From NCBI GenBank assembly GCA_029959085.1, contig JARWIR010000090.1, positions 558,001 to 622,000 of the forward strand: a stretch of 64,000 nt of DNA, written 5' to 3'. The position numbers and the translations under genes are program-made. This DNA comes from Nemophila menziesii. Taxonomy: Eukaryota > Streptophyta > Magnoliopsida > Boraginales > Hydrophyllaceae. Below the pieces are notes generated by a model. The model was not told the DNA's origin. It saw nothing but the letters and a program-made list of their open reading frames with translations, and did no database searches. Shown here piece by piece: positions 43,101 through 56,394 of this stretch (within the stretch, counting starts at the first letter, position 1; each line of letters starts with the position of its first letter).

Positions 43101-45720
43101 TTTTATATCATTATATAGCATATTATAGTTTGAAGGCTCCATAAGCAAGTTACAACCATTCAGCAGAAGGATATTATAATTTGTGTAAGTTCTTGCAAAC
43201 AAGACTGCATTCTTCATCACCAAAATCTCTATCACCGGTTATTGTGATGCAAAGCTCCATGTTTGTCCTCCTGCAAAAGATTCATGTTCATTAATTACTA
43301 TACAAGAAAGCAATATCAATATCGAATTTCAATGGTTTTCTACCCTTGTTTTTAAACTATGTTACCTTTTTCTTGCCAAATTTATCTATACCATTAATTG
43401 TTTCCATTTCTTTTGAAATAACAATTATAGCCTCAGATTTTGTGTTTACATTAGTATCCATCATATGCTATGGATGACCTTTGAGTTGTTTTCATAGGGT
43501 CAAGGTTAATCCCTTTGTAAAGCTTTTCATTTTTCGATTTCCAATTATGCCAACACATCATGGCTGCCTTCTCAACTATAGAGGTTTCACTATCATTATT
43601 TATGTTTTTATTTGTTAAAGTATCCATTCCTCAACTTTGTTAATTCTTTTATTAGGTAGTTTAATCCCCATAGGAGTTGCATACAGGCTATCCTGGCCCA
43701 ATTGCATTCTAACAACATATTATATGTAGTTTCGGAGTAAGTATTGCATAGCTTGCATAGGTTATTAAGATTGCAATGTCTATTGAATTTATTCACTTCA
43801 GTTGCAAGGGTACCTTTACATATTTTCCATATAAAATCCTAATTTTAGGAGGTATATTAAGTCCCCAGATTGTATCACATAGGATTTTAGGGAATTTTAT
43901 AAGAGTTGGAAGGTTGATGACCATTAGACATTTCAGCCTCTTTTTCATTGTATATTAACCGACTGTACATTCTTTTTCTAATAATATTTCCATCTTTAGA
44001 GTGTACCCAGAAGGGTGTAAATTCCTCTTGATATAAGGGGTATTTATGCTACAAATGATCTTAAAAACATCTTTTATTACGTTTATATTAAGCAAATCCT
44101 CATTCCATATTGTAGAGGTTTTAATGAACATCTCCCTAACAAATTTAAGGTTTGTTCTCCATGGTTCAACCATATTTTTATTCCCAGGGATCCACACATG
44201 GTCCCATATTCTAATAGTTCCCCAATTCCCTATACCTCATTTAATTTCTTTGGCAGAAGTTTCTTTCCCCATATGTATGCTCTTCCACCCCAGGATGGGG
44301 TTTGGACATTTTTAGCTTCTAGGAAATTTTCTTTATTGTAGTAAATGCCATTATATATTCTGGCTAAAATAAAATTCGCACCGTTCGCTATTTTCCAGGC
44401 ATTATTTGCTACTAGTACTTTATTCGCAAGTTTAAGATTTTTGAACCCCATCCTTCCATTATCTTTACATTTTTGAGTTTTCTTCCATTTAATTCGGTGG
44501 ATTTTATTTTTTCCCCATCACCCCACCATATTTTTGCTAACAAGCTCTCAGTTTGATTACACACTGTAATAAGGACATGGAACACAGAACGACATACACA
44601 GGCCTAACTTGTATATTTTATCATAACCTCTTTCCCTCTCCCTAGAAGAGGAATTCAGAGTGCCAAAGATGTATTTTTTTCCATTACTTTATCAACTATC
44701 TAGATTAGATATTTTATATTTTATCATCCCTAATTAGAAGTAAGACCTAAATTGTTCCCTAGGCCCTTCATAACTCTTATTCTGAGGATTAGGGCTATTG
44801 CGTTTATAACTTCCTTAGGTATATTAACACTGATTAGGATTCCATTTTTATTAAAATAGTTTTTTGTCTGGTAATCATACCATACTCATATAAGATTAGA
44901 TCAAAATTATGGAATTCTTCATTGTTAGCCTCAACAAATACGATGTGTGTTAATGTAGGGAATTTCTTAGAAATTCTCATGCATTTAAAACTATGCTTCA
45001 TCTTATCATTTATAAGTATAGTAAGAGTTTGAGTTTGAGTTACAAAGCATAAGAGGAAATGGAAAAGGGATCCCTTTGCGTCATCCTTTTGGAAGGTTTA
45101 TTATTATGTAGTATTTTACCATTAAAGTTAATTACATAGAATACTGTAGTTATACACAACTCAATCCAACTAATCCAAGAGTCACAAAAACATTTTTTAG
45201 TTAGAATATCTTATAGGAAATCCAATTCAATATTATCACATGCCTTTCTAATATTTGCCTTTATAGCTGCAAAGTAGATTTTAGATTTTTTTTTTCTTTT
45301 TTAGGAATTGACAACCCTCATGAGCAACGGGAATATTCTCGTGTATGGACATACCATAGATGAAATTAATTTGTATGTCCCCTACAAGATATTTCATATA
45401 GGGTTGAAGTCTCGGGACTAGTATTTTAGTAATGATTTTTTATACAAAATTCGATCAACTGATAGGTCTGTAGTGACCTATAGTTTTTAGGTCTATTATC
45501 TTGGGTATTAATGTAATATATGTGTTATTTATAGTTGTGATATCACATTTATTATACATAAAATCAGTAACTATTCTTAAAATATCAAATTTGACTAATT
45601 CCTTTGAAGAAGAATTCTGAAAAGCTATTTGGTCTTAATGCCTTTTCATCAACCAGTGACCATACACTCTTATTTACTCTATATCAATAGGTCTTGTCAT
45701 GTCCTTATTGATATGCAAGG
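43100..45720 (-). mobile_element. LINE family A, copy 2 (minus, heavily decayed)
   Basis: Minus-strand remnant covering RT, zinc finger and the start of the RNase H region. The order read right to left matches the copy at 46385-53179. No ORF1, endonuclease, A tail or target duplication can be seen, and both ends fade out. Many stops in every frame show it to be old. Confidence 0.75.
43440..45700 (-). pseudogene. LINE family A RT remnant
   Basis: Read on the minus strand: INNTYITLIPKIID then IGHYRPIS (about 45500-45450), KACDNIELDFL (about 45245; the first catalytic Asp block), MTQRDPFS (about 45080; altered RQGDPLSP), AKIWWGDGEKIKS (about 44540), MGFKNLKLANKVLVANNAWK (44451), FLEAKNVQTPSWGGRA, the zinc finger NLCKLCNTYSETTYNMLLEC (43770-43700), and CWHNWKSKNEKLYKG (about 43540). 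The FADD box is not readable. Non-functional. Confidence 0.75.
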
Positions 45721-45729
45721 TTGGATTTT

Positions 45730-46384
45730 ATTCTATTCTATTATTATAATCTTTTTTACTTTGAGTAGCAAACATATTGTCAAAGTAACTTTAATTGATA
45801 TTGTTATTTTCTTTTGGATTTTCAGTCTATTATCTTTTTTTAGTTTCTATCTAAAGTATGGTTCTTCATTCTTCTTTTTTTAGTTATTGACTGGAAATAC
45901 TTTATGTCTCCCAGTTTTAACCAGCTATTTCTATATCTAAATTTTCAAAATTGTTCTCTTTAGTCTAATTTTTTCAATTATTTTAATTTTTCACTCAAAG
46001 GTTTTATATATGTGTAGTTATTATTATTACATAGTACTTCAAGCTTTTTAGTATTTCCTTTACCTCTTTCTTATTAAGGATTTTTCTGCTAAGTATAAAA
46101 AATCAGTTTTGAAAAATCTATCGTTTCATTTATACTACTTCTTGGTCGGAATTTATAATTTTTTCTAATAAGGTAGTAGAATATTATAATTTCAAAATTC
46201 AAACTTAGGTCTTGCCCAATATTATTCATGTGTCCTACTTGTGTAATTTATTCGTCTTCTACTACTTTAAATGCTAAAATTTTCAAAGTTGGATTATATC
46301 AAAAAAAAAAAAACAACTTTTATTAATGATTTTTAATTTTGACAAGATTTTTTTAATATATCTATTTTTTTTTTAAGAAAGTGG
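45730..46384. other. AT-rich spacer, no gene seen
   Basis: T-rich sequence with short frames of no recognisable content. It lies between two oppositely oriented family A LINEs. Confidence 0.5.
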
Positions 46385-46530
46385 CTACGCTCTCTCCTCT
46401 CTCTAGGAAAAAAATCTCTTTTCTTTCTTAGTTCACGGTGAAGACGCATCGTCTCCACCATCTCCTTTCAACAGATTTGTAGCACACCTAGGGTTGAGTC
46501 TTGTACTCATCCCTATCTCGCTCTTGTAAT

Positions 46531-48999
46531 ATGAGCCCATCTTCTGATGGTTCTGGAGGTGACCTAGATCTTCATAAAAGTAGGCCATCAAGCTTGGTTA
46601 CACCAATTCTTGGTGACGCGAGAATCATTACTTCTCCTCTGGGTTTTTCGTGTGAAGAAGAGCAGCTATACAAAAGTAAAAGATGACAAAAGCTACAAAC
46701 AAAATAAAATCAAAAACCCTAATTTCTACTTTCTAGGTGTTAGGGTTGATTGCCTAATCGAGGACATCATTAAGCTTGAGGTTAGCTATTATTATTTCTT
46801 TTCTCGAACTCTTAATCTGTTCTTTGCAGGAAAGAAGGAAGTGTATGATATAAGAAGAAGAAGAAGAATGAGAGTGAGAATTTGGGTAATTATTAGGAGA
46901 GATATGGAGCATGCAAATATTAACAACCTAAAATCAAATCCCAACTGCCATTCCACAATTACGAGACAAGTAATGTCTGCACTTTATTGTCATGATGAAG
47001 GAGAGATATCTGATGATGCAGAGTGTAGGATTCCTAGATTGTCACTGCTACTCACTCTATTATCCCAAGTAACGAAGAGACACCATTACTTGAAGATATG
47101 CAGGAGTAAAGGTTTTTCTGAAGATAACCACTCCTATTTAAGCATACCTTCATGTACAAGTTTTTGCAAGTATCCTTTAACCCTTCTATACTTCCCTCCT
47201 CTATATTCTGGTTTCCCAACTTCATCTTCACTGAACCTTTCCTAGTTAAGTTATCTTACCAAACTAACAACTACTATACTTGTACCTGTGAATTCTATTG
47301 TGTGGTTCTGTAGGAATATAATTGCTATGGCAACAAGAGATTACCACACACTTCCAATCATACCACTTACTGAACATAAATTCAGGAATCTTGGGGTGAT
47401 AAATATAGGTATCAAAGCTAGTCTTGCAGAGAGTATGAAAGAGGATAAAGCAATCATCCACAAATCCATATGAGAAGCATCAGTCTACACAATACAACTC
47501 CAATTTTTTTATTGAAGACGGGTGGGGAATACAAGGCCACTTCAGAGTCTCAGAAATGAAAAACAACATGTTTAAGTTGGAGATTTTTAATGAGCGTGAG
47601 TTTAAATGGGTATGGGAGATGATACCAAGCATTATCCAGAAGATGCACTTAAGCATGACTCTCTAACCCTATGTAAGAGATTTCAATTATATTTATAATG
47701 ATTACTCTTCCACATGGGTGCAAGTCAGGGGGTTAGCTTTTAAACAAAATAACATCAAAACAGTCAAAGCACTGAAAGTATGTTTTATCAAAGTTGAGGC
47801 TATCGATTTTCCTGTTATTGCCAACTGTGATATTAAAATTCTGATTTTCTGAGTGAGTTCTAACACTAAATACCCCCTCCCTCCTGGAACGTATCTTCTT
47901 CAAGAAGAAGGAGAAGGTTGGTTGGTGTTTCAATATGAAAACACATGATCTTTGTGCTTCAGATTTGGAAGTGTGGGACAGCAATATGGAGAATGTCCCA
48001 TTAAGAACATCAAACGGTTGAGGACATTGATGAAAGGCGAAGAGTAAGCTCGAGCATCGACAATGTAGCTAAATTCCCCCTTCAACCCCATCTATGGCCT
48101 ACATCTGAATGTGGAGGGTAACTTTATCAATTTTTATTACAGTGATAATAGCAATATGTGTAAGTGAAGGACCAATTAGGGCAAACCCAAATAAAGGTGT
48201 TTTTATTGAAGAGGGTCGTGACAATATTCTAAGTAAGTTCAACTACATAAAAAACGCTAGCTCAAGCAAAATGGCTACCCAAAGAGAGTTAGAGGAAGAG
48301 AAAGATAGTGAAGAAAGAGAGTGGGAGAATTGGAACAAGCAGATACACGATCTGCGTATTGAACTTCACGAATCAACAAGGAAAATTGAAGCTTTCCAAC
48401 ACGCGCATGGGATCACTGAAGAAGGGGATGCTACGAATGAGAGTGTAGAAAGAGCAACATTAGCAGCTTTTGAAAAGGAAATGAGGAAGAGTAGGGGTAA
48501 ATAGATTGTCAACAGCAGCTTCAATATCACAAGCAGTCAAGAGGAACTTTCAGAGATTCAACAAAAAATAAAGAGAGGAAGAGATGGTAGAGCTGGAGGG
48601 GTGGAATATGTGAGTGAAAAAGGAAAGTCAAAGATAGATGGGACTTATAAAAGGTTGAGAGTTCATGATGCTATTGAGAATTTTGTTAATAATAATCAAT
48701 TTAGTATTTTGGAGGAGAAAGAAGAAGGTGAAGCAAATGGAGATAAGATAAACAAAGGAAGTAAAGAAATGGAGAATCTATCAAAGATGATAGATGAGTA
48801 TGATTCCCAATTTGAACCAGAAGAGGAAAAGGAATGCAACAATGGTAATACTGAGAATTACTTTGAAAAGGATTATGAGGGAGGTGATGAGGATCATGAT
48901 ATAAACTTTAGATACGAGGATGCGGAAGAAGTAGTCACTTACTACGGCGAGAAGGAAGTGGAAGGCGACAACTCTAGAAAAGCCGCGAATTTCAAATGA
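46531..48999 (+). pseudogene. LINE family A ORF1 (broken)
   Basis: The likely start is ATG 46531 (MSPSSDGSGGDLDLHKSRPS). Pieces in different frames follow: MATRDYHTLPIIPL, WVWEMIPSIIQKMHL, WVQVRGLAFKQNNIKTVKAL, and a decayed zinc knuckle (LVFQYENT, CFRFGSVGQQYGECPIK near 47920-48010, the position of a YE.LPDFCY.CGRIGH..RDC block) followed by YGLHLNV. The C-terminal part 48109-48999 is highly charged (RELEEEKDSEEREWENW, DYEGGDEDHDINF) and probably forms coiled coils. The product would be the RNA-binding chaperone; it is not functional here. Confidence 0.7.
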
Positions 49000-49015
49000 C
49001 TACCATGTTTTGAAA

Positions 49016-49043
49016 TGTCAAGGGTATCTGAGCACCCTTGACA
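49016..49043. other. Perfect 10-bp hairpin at the LINE ORF1/ORF2 junction
   Basis: TGTCAAGGGT and ACCCTTGACA are exact inverse copies around an 8-nt loop (49026-49033). It overlaps the first codons of ORF2. Confidence 0.8.
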
Positions 49044-49100
49044 TTATCCAGTTTGAGCTCGCTTTTGGCCCGTTTTCGCCTGGTTTAGCTGTGTTCAGTG

Positions 49101-49139
49101 TGACTATGTCGAGAGAACAGGATTCTCTAGACATAGTCA
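49101..49139. other. 17-bp hairpin, one mismatch
   Basis: TGACTATGTCGAGAGAA pairs with TTCTCTAGACATAGTCA across a 5-nt loop (CAGGA). It lies in the endonuclease start region of the family A LINE, 58 bp after another hairpin. Confidence 0.8.
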
Positions 49140-52100
49140 GGAGGTTTGGTTTTAACAACTCTTCTTTTTGTGGATCCTACTGGTAATGCCTTTCACTCTG
49201 GTGGGTTCCTGGTTTTGTGACACTCTCATGTGCGTTTGTCGGTTGTGTTAAGTTGTACTTCCTTTATTATTGTTTGTATTAATGAAATTCCTTTACGTAT
49301 TTTATGATTTTTATACATGCTCCAAATGACTTTCATGATAGGAAACAAATTTGGATAGAAATCACAGATTGGAGTAAAGATACCCAAGAACCTTGGATAA
49401 TCTTAGGGGATTTTAATGATGTGTTAAATCTCAATGAGAAACAAAGCAAAAATTCTGCAAATATCCATCATATCAATGAATTTCTCAACTTTACTTTCTT
49501 AAATTCTCTTATTGAAGTCACATCTAACGGTTGTTTCTTTACTTGGTTTAACAGGAAGAAGGTGACAATATGTTAAGACAAAAATAGATCGAGCTTTGGA
49601 AACCTACGAATGGATTGACAAATTCCGAGATCCCAAGTCTTTGGTCCTCCGGCTATCGGTTCGGATCACTCCCCCTTAATTTTCCGTTATAATATTGACA
49701 TAAAAATTGGCTATAAACAATTTAAATTTGAAACTAGGTGGCTTGACAATAGTGATTGTAAGGAGATATTAGATAAAGGATAGACCAAACCTAAGCATAA
49801 CAACCCAGTGACCAATTATATTAAGAAAAGAGATAATACTACTAAGGATTTGACTAAATGGAGTATTAAAACATTTAAAAACCATGAGAGACAAATAAAA
49901 ATTTTATGAGAGCGCCTAACAACTTATAATAATAGCATCCCTAATAATGACATTATCCAAGAAGAAAAAGAAAAAAAAAGATAAGATAAAAATAGAATAT
50001 GAAAATGAGGAAAAATATTGGTCGGGTAGATCTAGACTTAGTTGGTTGATTTGCGGTGACAAAAATTCTAAGTTCTTTCATCTTGCTACTATACAAAGAA
50101 GGAATTATAATAGAATTACTAGAATTAAAGATGAAAAGGGGACTTGGAAAGAGGATACAAAAGAAGTTAAAGTTTGCTTCCAGCAATTTTACAAGTCATT
50201 GTTCCAAGAAGTACCGACTACAATAGAAAATATGGAAAATGCAGCAGGACATATTGAACCATGTATCACGAATGAAATGAACAAAGATTTAACTAGAACA
50301 CCTACTATGCAAGAAATGGAACACGCAGTTAAGGAATTGTCAGCTTCCAAAGCTCCAGGACCAGACGACTTTAAAGTGATTTTGGACTTCTTTAATAATA
50401 AGTGCTCGTTAGAAGAGATTAATGACACTCTTATAACCCTTGTCCCTAAAGGAGACATCCAATATAAACTTGGTAACTTTAGGCCTATCTCTTGTGTTAA
50501 TTTTATTTATAAAATTATTGCTAAGATTTTATCCAATAGACTCCAAGAATTCATGAATAATATAGTCTCTCCGACACAAGCGAATTTTATCAAAGGTCGA
50601 GCCATACAGGATAACATTATTATAGCATAGGATATATCTTTTCTTATAAGTTGGAAAAGGAAAAAACAAGAAACATATGTCGGCTATTAAAATCGACATG
50701 GATAAAGCTTATGATCAGGTACGATGGGACTTTATCTTACTAGTTCTCAAAATAATTGGATTTTGTGATACTTGGATACACTGGATAAAGATCTATATCA
50801 CCACAGTATCCTTTAACATTAGCATAAATGGTGAAATACTAGACAACTTCAAAGCTGGTAGAGGTCTTAGACAAGGTGACCCTTTATCACCCTTTCTTTT
50901 TACCATTATGACCGAATCTCTCATTAGTATTATTGATAATAATATCAACAAAGGTAATATTAGTGGTATTCAAATTAATCGTAATTGTCCTATTATTTAT
51001 CACTTACTCTTTGCAGATGATTCTTTGTTTTTCTTATATATTGATGATAGTAATATTGAGTCTTTTAAGGACAACCTTAATATCTATTGCCAAGGTTCAA
51101 TACAAAAAATCAATCTATAAAAGTCGGCGAATTTTTTAGCAAAGAAACCCCACAGAGTATAATGGATTCGATTTACAAAGACTATGAAAATCAAAGAAAC
51201 GGAAGACCTTGGAAACTATGTAGGTATACCTTTATGTCATAAGCGCTCCAAAGTGAAATCGTTGGAACGAATTGCGAAACGATTATTCAAAAACACAGAA
51301 AGGTGGAAAGCCAAATTATTATCAAAATGAGGCAAGGAGGTGTTAATCAAATCAATATTACAAGCAATTCCTAACTACTGTATGCCCATATTTTCCTTTC
51401 CTATTTCTTTCTGTAATAAACTTATCTCAGCTATATCTAATTTCTAGTGGAACTGAGGGGAAAAGAACAGAATCCACTGGATGGCATGGGAAAAAATTGC
51501 AATAGGGAAACTTATAGGAGGACTTGGTTTCAAATACTTGAAAAGGATGAACGCCGCTCTTTTAGAAGCACAATCTTGGAGACTTATGCAAAACCTTGGC
51601 AACCATACTTCTCAAAGGTATTTATTTTAATAAAAGTAACTTTGGATACTAAGTTAAGGCAGCATAGAACTTGGAGTTGGGCGAGTACTATAGAAGGAAG
51701 AGATTTTATAAAGAAATATGACAATTTTGTTATTGGAAATGGACAAGATATAGATATCTGGAAAAATAGATGGATACAAATGAAGTGGAAGCTTGAAAAG
51801 CCGACAAATTGCAATATTTCAAGAGTCAATGAACTACTGGTACAATGGTCCACAAACTGGAACACTGAAATACTTGATAATACTTTTTCAAAACCAATTG
51901 TACCTCTTATTACAAGAATACGCATAAATATGTATGGCCTTTCTCAACCGACGGGAGTTACGATACAAAGACAGTATATAAAATACTTATAGAAGAACAA
52001 GTAGTTAATAAACCAAGTTCGGCAGTAGAAGAAGTAAAATACAAATCCCCAATATGTAAGATTATATGGAGGTAAAACATTTCAAAAAAAATTAAGCTCT

Positions 52101-53179
52101 TCATGTGGAGAGTCCTAAATAATGCGATACCAACAAAAAAACCTTTACAAGAGAAAGTGTCCCGACTCTGAACGATGCATATGGTACAACAATCATGAAG
52201 AAACAGTTAAGCACCTCTTGCTCCACTGTGAAATGTGCAAAGAAATATGGACAGGAACACCACTTCAAATTAGAATTGACGATCATGAAAAAGAGGTAAT
52301 CGAACTATGGCTCTTAAATATTATTAAAAGCTTCTTTGAAGGCGGGTGGGAAGAGGATCAGGCAAGAGACTTCATAATGACTAATATGTGGAATATCTGG
52401 AAAGGAAAAATGAAAGCATTACACGAGGAATCAGCTGTAGATGCCTCAGCTATAATCCAAACATCCAATAAACTCATGTCGGAACTTCATGGAATTGATT
52501 TAAAAAAATAAATAAAACTGCAAGCATAGGTGACAGCACTGGAGAGAACTCAGTTATCAAATACAAGAAAAGGAAGTGGACATCATAATTAAATGTGATG
52601 CCATGTTCAACATTTGTCTGGAACCCACAATATTGGCAGTTGTTTGTACCAATCAATTGTTGGGAGACACGAAAAAAGATGGTTTCAATATGGATTGTGA
52701 TTCTACGGCCAAAGGGGAAGCACTTGCTGTTCTTTAAGAGGTCTACTTGTGTAAGAAATACCCAGGCAAGCGGAAGATCATCCTATCAGACAACCTTGGA
52801 ATCATCCAAGGTATCAAGCAGGTGTCAGCAGCTAGTTGAAAAATCCAACGCATCATCTGTAAAATTATCCAGGAATCAAATGTGAGTGGACCCATTTCCT
52901 TCTGTCACATCCAAAGGAACCTCAATAACATTGCGGATAAGGTTGTAAAGGACGCTAGGCACTGAGCGTTGCAGGTCCGACAAATGGAAATTAACCATTT
53001 TGAACTAGCTTTTAGGTTTAAGAAACTTGGAATTGGATAATTTTGTGTTTTTTCAATGTGTTAGCACCTTTTATTGTCCAAAAAAAGATAGATCTAATTT
53101 TGTATATCTTTTGATGTAATTAAGTTCTGTTTTGAAGATAAAAATATTTTATCTTGCACCGATTTTTTTCAAAAAAAAA

Positions 53180-54421
53180 TTATTTACTACCAATAAATTT
53201 AACAAACACAATTTTTTATAAGTAAGAATAAGTAAGTTAACACTTCTATATTCTAATGTTATGTATTTTAATTATTATCTAAGAAAAACTCATAATTTAC
53301 TTCACATATAATTATTGTTATTTTTTTTTTCTTATTCTTTTAATACGTCTAAGAGTTATTTGACTTAGATAAAATTCGATCTAAGATTATCTTTACATGA
53401 CTACTCTAACCACAAGTACAACTATTGATTTTTCTATGTAGTAGTAACTTTGTAGTCGTCTAAGTGGTATTTTTTTAGAATACTGGAAAAAAGTAAGACC
53501 GCAAAGGAAGGTTATCATTGAATAAGAAGTGGTCGGAGGTGGAAATAGTGGTTAGGGTTTCTGAGATTTTATTTTTCAAAAAATAAGGATGAGGGTGTGT
53601 GTGATGTGCAAGGGAGGTGGAGGGGTCGGGCTAAGACCGATTTTTTTTGGTGGAAAACGCGATTATATACTGAAAAAAGTAGAGAAATTACAAGTAGTGC
53701 ACAAACCCTGACCTATGTAGAGTTAAAAATGGCTCTTTTAGATATTCAAAAAACTACCTTTCAACAATGCATGTCGCATAATTAAAATTACGATGACGTC
53801 TATCCTGGTTTTGAGATTTCTGAAAACATAAAAAAAAAACAATATTTACTACTTTATAGAATAGAACGGGTCCTTTAGGTACATATTTACTACTATCTCA
53901 ATCATGTCCCAAGTCAAGAGTTGAAGGGATGCCCCAATGTTTAAAAACAAAATTATTATTTTGGGTTTAAAAAATGATGGAATAGCCGCCCAGAATGCTC
54001 CTTCCAACCGTACAAATATCACAATTCCTGCAAGAATCCACTCCTAAGATTCAAATGAAACCTCAACATCAATGCCAGGAACTATGCAGGAAATGAGCAA
54101 CCATGTGACTGCCTATACCATTTTACATAGGATCTCCACCTTTATCGTTTTATTAAATTTTCCCATGCCTATATATCTAGCCTATGTTGTCATTATTTTA
54201 TTTTATTATAATATCACTTTTGTATATTCAACCAACAAAAACTAAAATAATTTCCAAGTGGTCAATAACTAAACCGAATTAAATATTCACTTGCACAAAG
54301 CACAACTAAATAAACTAATTAACCAACTTTATTTTCCTCCCTTTTAACCTTAATTAATGCGCATAACTTTCTTCTTCACTATAAAGACCTTTTTCGACCA
54401 AGTTTTTTTTTTCCACGATTG
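53180..54421. other. AT-rich spacer, no gene seen
   Basis: No domain, repeat pair or splice-linked frame recognised. The 62-residue frame at 53597-53785 has no motif. Confidence 0.55.
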
Positions 54422-54454
54422 CACTAGTACACTACTCGAGTAAACTGTGTCTAG

Positions 54455-55130
54455 CGAGCACATTTTTAGCGACCATAGTCAGTTTGAGTATTACTCTCTT
54501 CGTCTAAAAAATAATGTCCACTTTATTAAAAATAATGTTCAAAAAATAATGTTCATTTACAATTTCAAAACATTTTATTCCGCCTTTTTCCACTATTACC
54601 TTTATTAAAATATTTAAATTTATACTTTCAATGAATATTTAAAATATGAAATCACTTTATTAAAGGTGTTTTAATAATGAGAAAGATAATAATTATGTTT
54701 TTTAATTTGTGTGAAAAACAAAGTTGACATTATTTTTGGAACAAAGAGAGTAGTAATTAGATGACTAAATAATCTAATAACAATTTTCAAAAGATTAAAA
54801 TAAATAATCTTTTGCTTAGTATGAAATTGGTCCCTAGAAATTTACGCATATTTAGCGATGACTATATTGGTTGTTAATATTTTTTATAAAATAGAAAATA
54901 AAAGAAACTTAATACCAGCCACCAAGTGGTCGCTAGTAATCTAGACATATCAGCGACCACCACACTGACCAGTAAAGATACATCTCAGAAACAAATTAAA
55001 AAATTAAAAATTTGTTACCGATATATTTTGTGGTTGCTAAAGGGTATAGTTACTTTAACGAACACTTAAGTGGTCGGTAAAAGGACTTCTGGCGAGAATT
55101 TAAAAACTCTCTAGCGACCACCATTGACAG
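54455..55130. repeat. CACTA left subterminal repeats
   Basis: Scattered copies of TAGCGACCA and TGGTCGCTA: TTTAGCGACCATAG (54469), AGTGGTCGCTAGTAA (54924), CAGCGACCACCACACTG (54950), TCTAGCGACCACC (55111). Such boxes are transposase-binding sites in En/Spm-type elements; that role here is inferred. Confidence 0.75.
54494..54750. mobile_element. Stowaway (Tc1/mariner) MITE, 257 bp
   Basis: The left end CTCTCTTCGTCTAAAAAATA, then ATGTCCACTTT, and the inverse of the right end CTCTCTTTGTTCCAAAAATA, then ATGTCAACTTT, form TIRs of about 30 bp close to the Stowaway CTCCCTCCGTCCC consensus. TA dinucleotides flank both sides (54492-54493, 54751-54752). No coding capacity. It sits within the subterminal region of the CACTA element, so it inserted later. 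Confidence 0.88.
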
Positions 55131-55699
55131 TAGGGGTGCATAATACATATACAACGAATTACGTAGAAATTGATCAATCCCCACTTTGCCCACTTTTCAT
55201 TAAAAACTTTCCCAAAAATAGCAAAAAGAAAAATCAGAATATTCTCACAATGGAGCCACTGATTGCTGTCACCGTCTCCTTTTTGCAACCGGACACCACC
55301 TAGCATGGCCTAACTCATTGGGACCCATTTCTACCATCAAATCCTCCACTTTCGTTGAGGTATTTCTTCTGCTTTTTTTCTTCATAAAAACTTATTTTAT
55401 TGATTATGTATGCGTTATATAATGGTTTTAAATACATTAGGTGATGTAGTTGCATAATATATGTAATTATATATAATTATTTGTCATAATCTAAGAAATT
55501 AATGTGGATTATGAGAAAATATTAGAGTTTATAAATGTGAAATTGACAATTTTAGTGTGAGTTATGATTATATCAGATCGAATTCTAATACTTTTTTGGT
55601 TTAATTCATGTATATATGAGATTGAATGTCAATACAATTCACACGGTTGATTCACAAAAATAGTATATTAATCCAAATTTTATTGTTTACGATTCAATA

Positions 55700-56155
55700 A
55701 AGTCCAAATGGGCGTGCCTAGGAATAAAGAGCATATTAAATTGGATCAAGACTACTTTACCTTTTGTGAAGAGTGTGAAGATTTAACTGGATTTACATAT
55801 TCACATATTGATAGTTTCAATGTGATTCAATGTGATTCAATGTTTGTGCAATTGGTGCATGAATAGACGTAAAACAAATATTCTTGAGGCTAAGGCAGAT
55901 ATTTTGAGACATGAGTTTTATTAACATATGAAATTTGAGTTATGTTGTAGAGGAGATTTTGACTTTCATATCACGTTATCCGAAGGAGGAAAAAACCAAG
56001 TTTAATGATCGTGGCAGATATGTGGATCCTCCCAAGAGAGATATCGATTTTAAAAGTCAATCTCACCCGATCGAAAAACAGATCTTTTATCTTCCACAAG
56101 TTGATCGTGACAGATTTGTTTGGCGCATTCTACGATCTTGTGATGAGATTTAAGT
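55700..56155 (+). pseudogene. CACTA internal coding remnant, unrecognised
   Basis: Two short readable pieces: GVPRNKEHIKLDQDYFTFCE then ECEDLTGFTYSH (about 55710-55810), and VDPPKRDIDFKSQSHPIEKQ then IFYLPQVDRDRFVW (56010-56150). They are separated by stops. Position suggests an accessory CACTA gene; no domain is assigned. Confidence 0.4.
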
Positions 56156-56394
56156 TTATATAGGTTACATTCTTTATTTCCATATTCTTTGGTTCTTTCT
56201 TATTTTAAGTAATATTGTAACAAAAATCATTTGTGCTTCTGGGAAAACACGTCGATGATGGTTGCAGATGTGGAAAAAACTCATTGAAGAAGATTTTATG
56301 ATTGGTTCTTGGATAAGGTAAACTATATTTAAATAACAAAGCATTAATCAAGATACTGTAACTCACTAATTTTTCCATTATTAGGTGTTTACCA

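Larger units (their letters stand above)
49003..52985 (+). pseudogene. LINE family A ORF2: endonuclease, RT, zinc finger, RNase H (broken)
   Basis: The start near 49004 reads MF*NVKGI*APLT, the usual MFWNCQGLG...PLT start with stops. Endonuclease: HAPNDFHDRKQIWIEI and WIILGDFNDVLN (49304-49576). RT: ASKAPGPDDFK, LGNFRPISCVNFIYKIIAK, MDKAYDQVRWDF, LRQGDPLSPFLF and HLLFADDSLFF (51000-51035, Asp pair kept). Thumb: GKEVLIKSILQAIPNYCM; then [14 protein letters not shown], and the zinc finger CPDSERCIWYNNHEETVKHLLLHC as two blocks (52140-52230). RNase H remnant: AKGEALAVL, LSDNLGIIQGIKQ, LNNIADKVVKDARH (52700-52965). The frame changes several times; not active. Confidence 0.85.
46385..53179 (+). 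mobile_element. LINE family A, copy 3 (near full length)
   Basis: About 6.8 kb with a 5' UTR (GTGGCTACGCTCTCTCCTCT at 46381), ORF1, ORF2 with endonuclease, RT and zinc finger, a C-terminal RNase H, a 3' UTR and a short A run (53171-53179). It is the only copy here retaining a 5' UTR together with all domains, but numerous stops and frameshifts break both ORFs. No target duplication was found. It defines the consensus layout for family A in this window. Confidence 0.82.
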
